Source: Candidatus Poseidoniaceae archaeon (lineage in GTDB: Archaea; Thermoplasmatota; Poseidoniia; Poseidoniales; Poseidoniaceae). Taken from it: 10,055 nt of DNA. The stretch's first letter is position 1. Each line of letters begins with the position of its first letter. Location of the stretch: assembly GCA_013329865.1 (NCBI GenBank), contig DUJJ01000034.1, positions 1 through 10,055 of the forward strand. Reading direction: 5' to 3'. The notes beneath the pieces are model-generated. The model saw nothing but the letters and a program-made list of their open reading frames with translations. It made no database searches and was not told the origin of the DNA. The position numbers and the translations under genes are program-made. Shown one piece after another: positions 7,312 through 10,055 of the stretch.

Positions 7312-8712
7312 ATGAGGATGACTCTTCGGTCATACATGGCGCAGCAAGGACCGGATTTCAACGTCCTAGCAGGTGCTGGTGGTGTTGCGTTAGGTGAGGC
7401 TAGAACTAATCATGAGGGCCGTCGAGCGATACTGCTAATCCGCGGCAATGAGGACACAACAGAGTTTGAAAGCCTGGTTAAGACAATGGGGATTACCATT
7501 GTCGAGACCGTTTTTCAGCCTGGTCAGCCAGATGTCAAGGGCTATTTTGGTAGAGGCAGGTTGCAGGACATAGCAGATGAACTGCGGTTGAGAATTGCTG
7601 GCCATCCATGGCAAGCCATCGATCTAGTATTAATTCACACCAATGCAACACCGCGCCAATTGGTAGCAGTCAGCGATGCGACTAATGTTGAAGTGTGGGA
7701 TCGAGTTCGCCTCTTGCTTGCATTATTTACTGCTCATGCAAACTCTTTGGAAGCCAGAACCCAGGTTCGGATTGCGCGCTTGCAGTCCGACCGAACAGTG
7801 TTGAGAGAATTGGCTAATCAAACGACAACCGGTGAGAGGGCAGGTTATGGTGGTGGCGGAGTGACTGCACTACAAGCAGTTATTGCTAATGTTAATCGAG
7901 AACTTACCTCATTGAGAAAACGGCAGACCAAACACTCGAAGGCTCAAGCGGAACGACGCCGCCAACGCAGCAGAAGTGGTGCAGTAACGGTTGGGATTGC
8001 TGGCTATACCAACGCAGGCAAATCTAGTTTCTTTCTCAAAATGTCCGGTAAAGAAGTACTTGTTGAGGATAAGTTATTTTCAACACTTGAAACCACAGTT
8101 GGGCGGTTGGCGGCGAGTCCACGGGTATTGCTTGCCGACACTATCGGTTTCATTGACAACTTACCAAACGCAACCTTGGATGCCTTTAGAGCAACTCTAT
8201 CAGAGGCACTAGAATGCGACATGCTCTTACTTCTTGTTGATGCAACAGACTCGCTAGCAGAATTCGACCGTAAAATTTCGGCAACTCAGCGGGAAGTAAA
8301 CGCCCGATATCTCGGAGATGAAATCTCAGGTATAGATTTCGATAGAAAGGTTATGTGCGTGCTAACTAAGATTGAATCTCTTACGACAGAGCAATTGGCG
8401 CAGAAAACCGCAATAGTGGAAAGTTATGGTTACGCAACACCGTTAGGGATTTCAGTACACCAGGAAATCGGTCTTGCTAAGCTGCAGGACTCCATGTTAG
8501 AACAGCTATTTGGCCACCCAGTAACTATCAAACTATCATGGAGTGATACGGGGCGAAATATCGCCGGCTATCTTTCAGATGTTTATGAGGCGGGTATGGT
8601 AATCGATAAGCAAGAACAAGAAAATCGAGACCTATTGGTAACAGCCTGGATCAATCAACAATCGCTAGCGCGTCTAGTAAGCAATTCCGGTGGCCGCATT
8701 GAAGTCAAGTAG
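7312..8712 (+). CDS. hflX: Ribosome-associated GTPase HflX
   Basis: HflX binds the large ribosomal subunit and, in bacteria, splits stalled ribosomes; archaeal homologues bind the 50S subunit. The N-terminal nucleotide-binding-like domain shows GYFGRGR at 77-83 and ATPRQ (112-116) with 'VWDRVRLLLALFTAHA', the counterpart of the family's 'SPRQ...DR..LIL.IFA..A' block. A charged helical linker (to ~225) contains a Gly-rich bend. The GTPase domain follows: G1 GYTNAGKS (231-238), G2 threonines in LFSTLETTVG, G3 DTIGF (276-280) and G4 TKIE (352-355), where NKxD is usual. A C-terminal domain closes the protein. It is 466 residues from ATG 7312, slightly long for the family. ATG 7312 has a Shine-Dalgarno site, AGGGGTG, 7 nt upstream; TTG 7270 would overlap pcc1, and ATG 7318 or 7336 are alternatives. 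The next gene follows after 20 nt, probably in one operon. Confidence 0.92.
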   Translation: MRMTLRSYMAQQGPDFNVLAGAGGVALGEARTNHEGRRAILLIRGNEDTTEFESLVKTMGITIVETVFQPGQPDVKGYFGRGRLQDIADELRLRIAGHPWQAIDLVLIHTNATPRQLVAVSDATNVEVWDRVRLLLALFTAHANSLEARTQVRIARLQSDRTVLRELANQTTTGERAGYGGGGVTALQAVIANVNRELTSLRKRQTKHSKAQAERRRQRSRSGAVTVGIAGYTNAGKSSFFLKMSGKEVLVEDKLFSTLETTVGRLAASPRVLLADTIGFIDNLPNATLDAFRATLSEALECDMLLLLVDATDSLAEFDRKISATQREVNARYLGDEISGIDFDRKVMCVLTKIESLTTEQLAQKTAIVESYGYATPLGISVHQEIGLAKLQDSMLEQLFGHPVTIKLSWSDTGRNIAGYLSDVYEAGMVIDKQEQENRDLLVTAWINQQSLARLVSNSGGRIEVK

Positions 8713-8732
8713 GAAGAAGTTCTCGCAACATC

Positions 8733-9617
8733 ATGGGCGATGATGACGTCACTGACGACTATATTGATGAGTTGACAGGACTAACAGAGCCAACTAGCGA
8801 ACTAATGTTCGCGAGTTCGGGAGCGACATTAGCTATCGAAGTTGACGAATTCAACAGTGTGGGGAAGTCAATTGTAGTGTTGATTCTGGTCACCAGTTTG
8901 CTGGGTTTGGCGAATGGTATTGACTTCACCCAACCCGAGTCTGGATTAGTTCGCCCAGATGAGTTCGTCTTCCGCTTTGCGCAAAACGCGCCGGATGAGT
9001 CGGCAATTTTCAACGGGTATGTCTTTGATGATGTGGGTGAGCCGATAGAGAACGCAACAGTTTACATTTCTTGGTATGAAGAAGAGTATTGGAATACAAG
9101 CTCAGCCCAGACAGACGCGGAGGGCTATTTTGAACTGGAAAAATTAGATCCTGGTATAACTAGAGTAGACATAATAGTCGAACGTGATAATTACAAAGAT
9201 CGATTTTCTAACCGCGTTCTTCTTTCACCACCAGCATTGTTTGAACCATTTGGATTTACCAGCATAGACTTCAGCATGCCCTCCCAACAAAAGTTTGCTG
9301 AACAGGATTGTGCCGATGGTTCAACCAATTGTACTATCAGAGAAATTGATAATTCGCCAAACCAAATGGAGCATCCGCTGATGGATTCAGGGGCTTCAAT
9401 GATATATTCAACAATTGGGATTGGCTTTGTTGGTCTATCTCTGCTTGGTGCAGGGTTTGCTATGTGGGCACTAAAGTCTGGCTCGGTTTACCTCCTCAGG
9501 ACCGCTTCTGTGTTGTCCTTTTTCACAATGGGTCATTATTACTCGGCCTGTCTGTTCAGTTTGGTAGCCTTTGTCCTGACATTTACCATCAGCAAACCGA
9601 CAAAGGAAATTAATTGA
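8733..9617 (+). CDS. Membrane protein with carboxypeptidase-regulatory-like domain
   Basis: This 294-residue protein has no assigned function. The visible layout is an acidic N-terminus (1-43, rich in Asp/Glu and Thr), membrane helix 1 (46-65), an outer domain, helix 2 (223-247) and a C-terminal hydrophobic hairpin (about 252-268 and 272-288). Residues 91-163 read as a carboxypeptidase-regulatory-like/CnaB-type beta-sandwich: NGYVFDDVGEPIENATVYI, then TDAEGYFELEKLDPG, which matches the 'G.V.D..G.PI..A.V ... TD..G.F....L.PG' consensus. C-terminal to it is a linker with two cysteines (DCADGSTNC). The first helix after an acidic cytoplasmic segment suggests N-in topology with the sandwich outside. 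ATG 8733 is the first start in the frame after hflX; AGGAAG (8711-8716) is too distant to be a convincing ribosome site. Such domains usually stabilise or mediate binding in surface proteins. Confidence 0.75.
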   Translation: MGDDDVTDDYIDELTGLTEPTSELMFASSGATLAIEVDEFNSVGKSIVVLILVTSLLGLANGIDFTQPESGLVRPDEFVFRFAQNAPDESAIFNGYVFDDVGEPIENATVYISWYEEEYWNTSSAQTDAEGYFELEKLDPGITRVDIIVERDNYKDRFSNRVLLSPPALFEPFGFTSIDFSMPSQQKFAEQDCADGSTNCTIREIDNSPNQMEHPLMDSGASMIYSTIGIGFVGLSLLGAGFAMWALKSGSVYLLRTASVLSFFTMGHYYSACLFSLVAFVLTFTISKPTKEIN

Positions 9618-9640
9618 TGCTGTTGTGCACAATCACCCAG

Positions 9641-9652
9641 TTGTATTATCAT
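9641..9652 (+). promoter_or_regulatory. Possible leaderless promoter of the beta-propeller gene
   Basis: TTGTATTATCAT is a TATA-like stretch in the 57-nt gap. Its ATTATCA starts 30 nt before ATG 9675, almost the same distance as the identical heptamer before the LOR gene (29 nt before ATG 4540). No Shine-Dalgarno site precedes ATG 9675, consistent with a leaderless transcript. Confidence 0.35.
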
Positions 9653-9674
9653 GCTGAACTGATTAACGCGAGCC

Positions 9675-10055
9675 ATGAACTTGGTTGGCGCATGCTGGAT
9701 GCGACGCTCGTTAGACGAGCCAATATCTGCGTTATTGCTTACTCAAAATCAAGCTTTAGTTGCCGGCGGTTGGAATGGCCGATTGGCTAAATGGAATGCT
9801 TCTGGAGACCTGCAATGGAGCGTAGAACTACCAGATAGAATTGGCTCAATTTCTGTGGATGAAAATACAGTTTACGTAACCGCAGGGTTACATTTGTGTG
9901 CGATAAATAGTAGTGATGGCGATGTGATGTGGCAGCATCCCCTTGAGGGCAGTGCAGATATTGTCACAGTGAGTAATGGATTAGTGTATGCAACATCCTC
10001 CGTTTACGATATTGAGCATAACGATTTCATAGATTCAGCAATCTGGTGTTTTGAC
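9675..10055 (+). CDS. PQQ/WD-like beta-propeller protein (3' partial)
   Basis: The frame is open to the window end, giving 127 residues of an incomplete gene that is not stopped here. ATG 9675 is the first start after an in-frame TGA at 9660. After a short N-terminus (MNLVGACWMRRSLDEP) come propeller-type strands: ALVAGGWNGRLAKWNASGDLQWSV (residues 29-52), TVYVTAGLHLCAINSSDGDVMWQ and LVYATSS...IWCFD. The repeating 'V.V.....L.A....G...W' pattern is that of PQQ-like and WD-like beta-propellers, with about two and a half blades visible. No signal peptide is evident, so it is probably cytoplasmic. Such propellers usually act as protein-binding scaffolds; no partner can be named. The gap from the preceding gene and the ATTATCA element suggest its own promoter. 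Confidence 0.8.
   Translation, partial: MNLVGACWMRRSLDEPISALLLTQNQALVAGGWNGRLAKWNASGDLQWSVELPDRIGSISVDENTVYVTAGLHLCAINSSDGDVMWQHPLEGSADIVTVSNGLVYATSSVYDIEHNDFIDSAIWCFD

Noticed and set aside
9617..9790. A 57-codon frame starting at ATG 9617, overlapping the previous stop as TGATG.
   Set aside because: The start overlap looks operon-like, but the product has no recognisable pattern and its 3' two-thirds overlaps the propeller frame, which shows clear strand repeats and continues to the window end.

Overview
The window looks like an ordinary chromosomal stretch from an archaeon, most likely a marine Group II euryarchaeon (Poseidoniales-like). Three things suggest this. A small minus-strand gene reads as Pcc1, a KEOPS subunit found in archaea and eukaryotes. 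A surface protein carries Asp-rich calcium repeats with 'DAFP..(3-4)..EW.D.DSD' units and a single C-terminal membrane anchor, a style I associate with that lineage. Several genes have TATA-like AT stretches about 25-30 nt before an ATG and no Shine-Dalgarno site, as expected of leaderless archaeal transcripts. The lineage is an inference from style; no rRNA is present.

Layout. 1-2301: the C-terminal part of a large secreted, membrane-anchored protein with an EF-hand/dockerin-like loop, a beta-sandwich-like domain, thrombospondin type 3-like repeats, one transmembrane helix and an aromatic-rich cytoplasmic tail; its start is outside the window. 2322-4502: a 12-helix RND/MMPL-type transporter, 20 nt downstream. 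4540-5103: a LURP-one-related (LOR, tubby-like beta-barrel) protein behind a palindromic AT-rich promoter region. 5154-6248: an FAD-dependent oxidoreductase of the phytoene desaturase/amine oxidase type. 6290-7069: exonuclease III/AP endonuclease. 7063-7287 (minus): Pcc1. 7312-8712: the ribosome-associated GTPase HflX. 8733-9617: a membrane protein with one carboxypeptidase-regulatory-like domain. 9675 to the end: the N-terminal part of a PQQ/WD-like beta-propeller protein.

How the genes relate. Genes are densely packed; no gap exceeds 57 nt, so there are no long empty stretches and no RNA genes, mobile elements or CRISPR. All genes except pcc1 are on the plus strand. The surface protein and RND transporter are probably co-transcribed and both act at or outside the cell membrane. 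The LOR protein and FAD enzyme could also have membrane or isoprenoid-linked roles, but that is only a contextual guess. Exonuclease III (DNA repair), Pcc1 (tRNA t6A modification) and HflX (ribosome rescue/recycling) are housekeeping genes. pcc1 and hflX are divergent, with only 24 nt between start codons.

I did not find convincing evidence of an undescribed defence, mobile or biosynthetic system. The points most worth a second look are the compact pcc1/hflX head-to-head arrangement, departures from consensus in the HflX G4 motif and the FAD enzyme's C-terminal motif, the palindrome and repeated ATTATC sites before the LOR gene, and the surface protein/RND pair.
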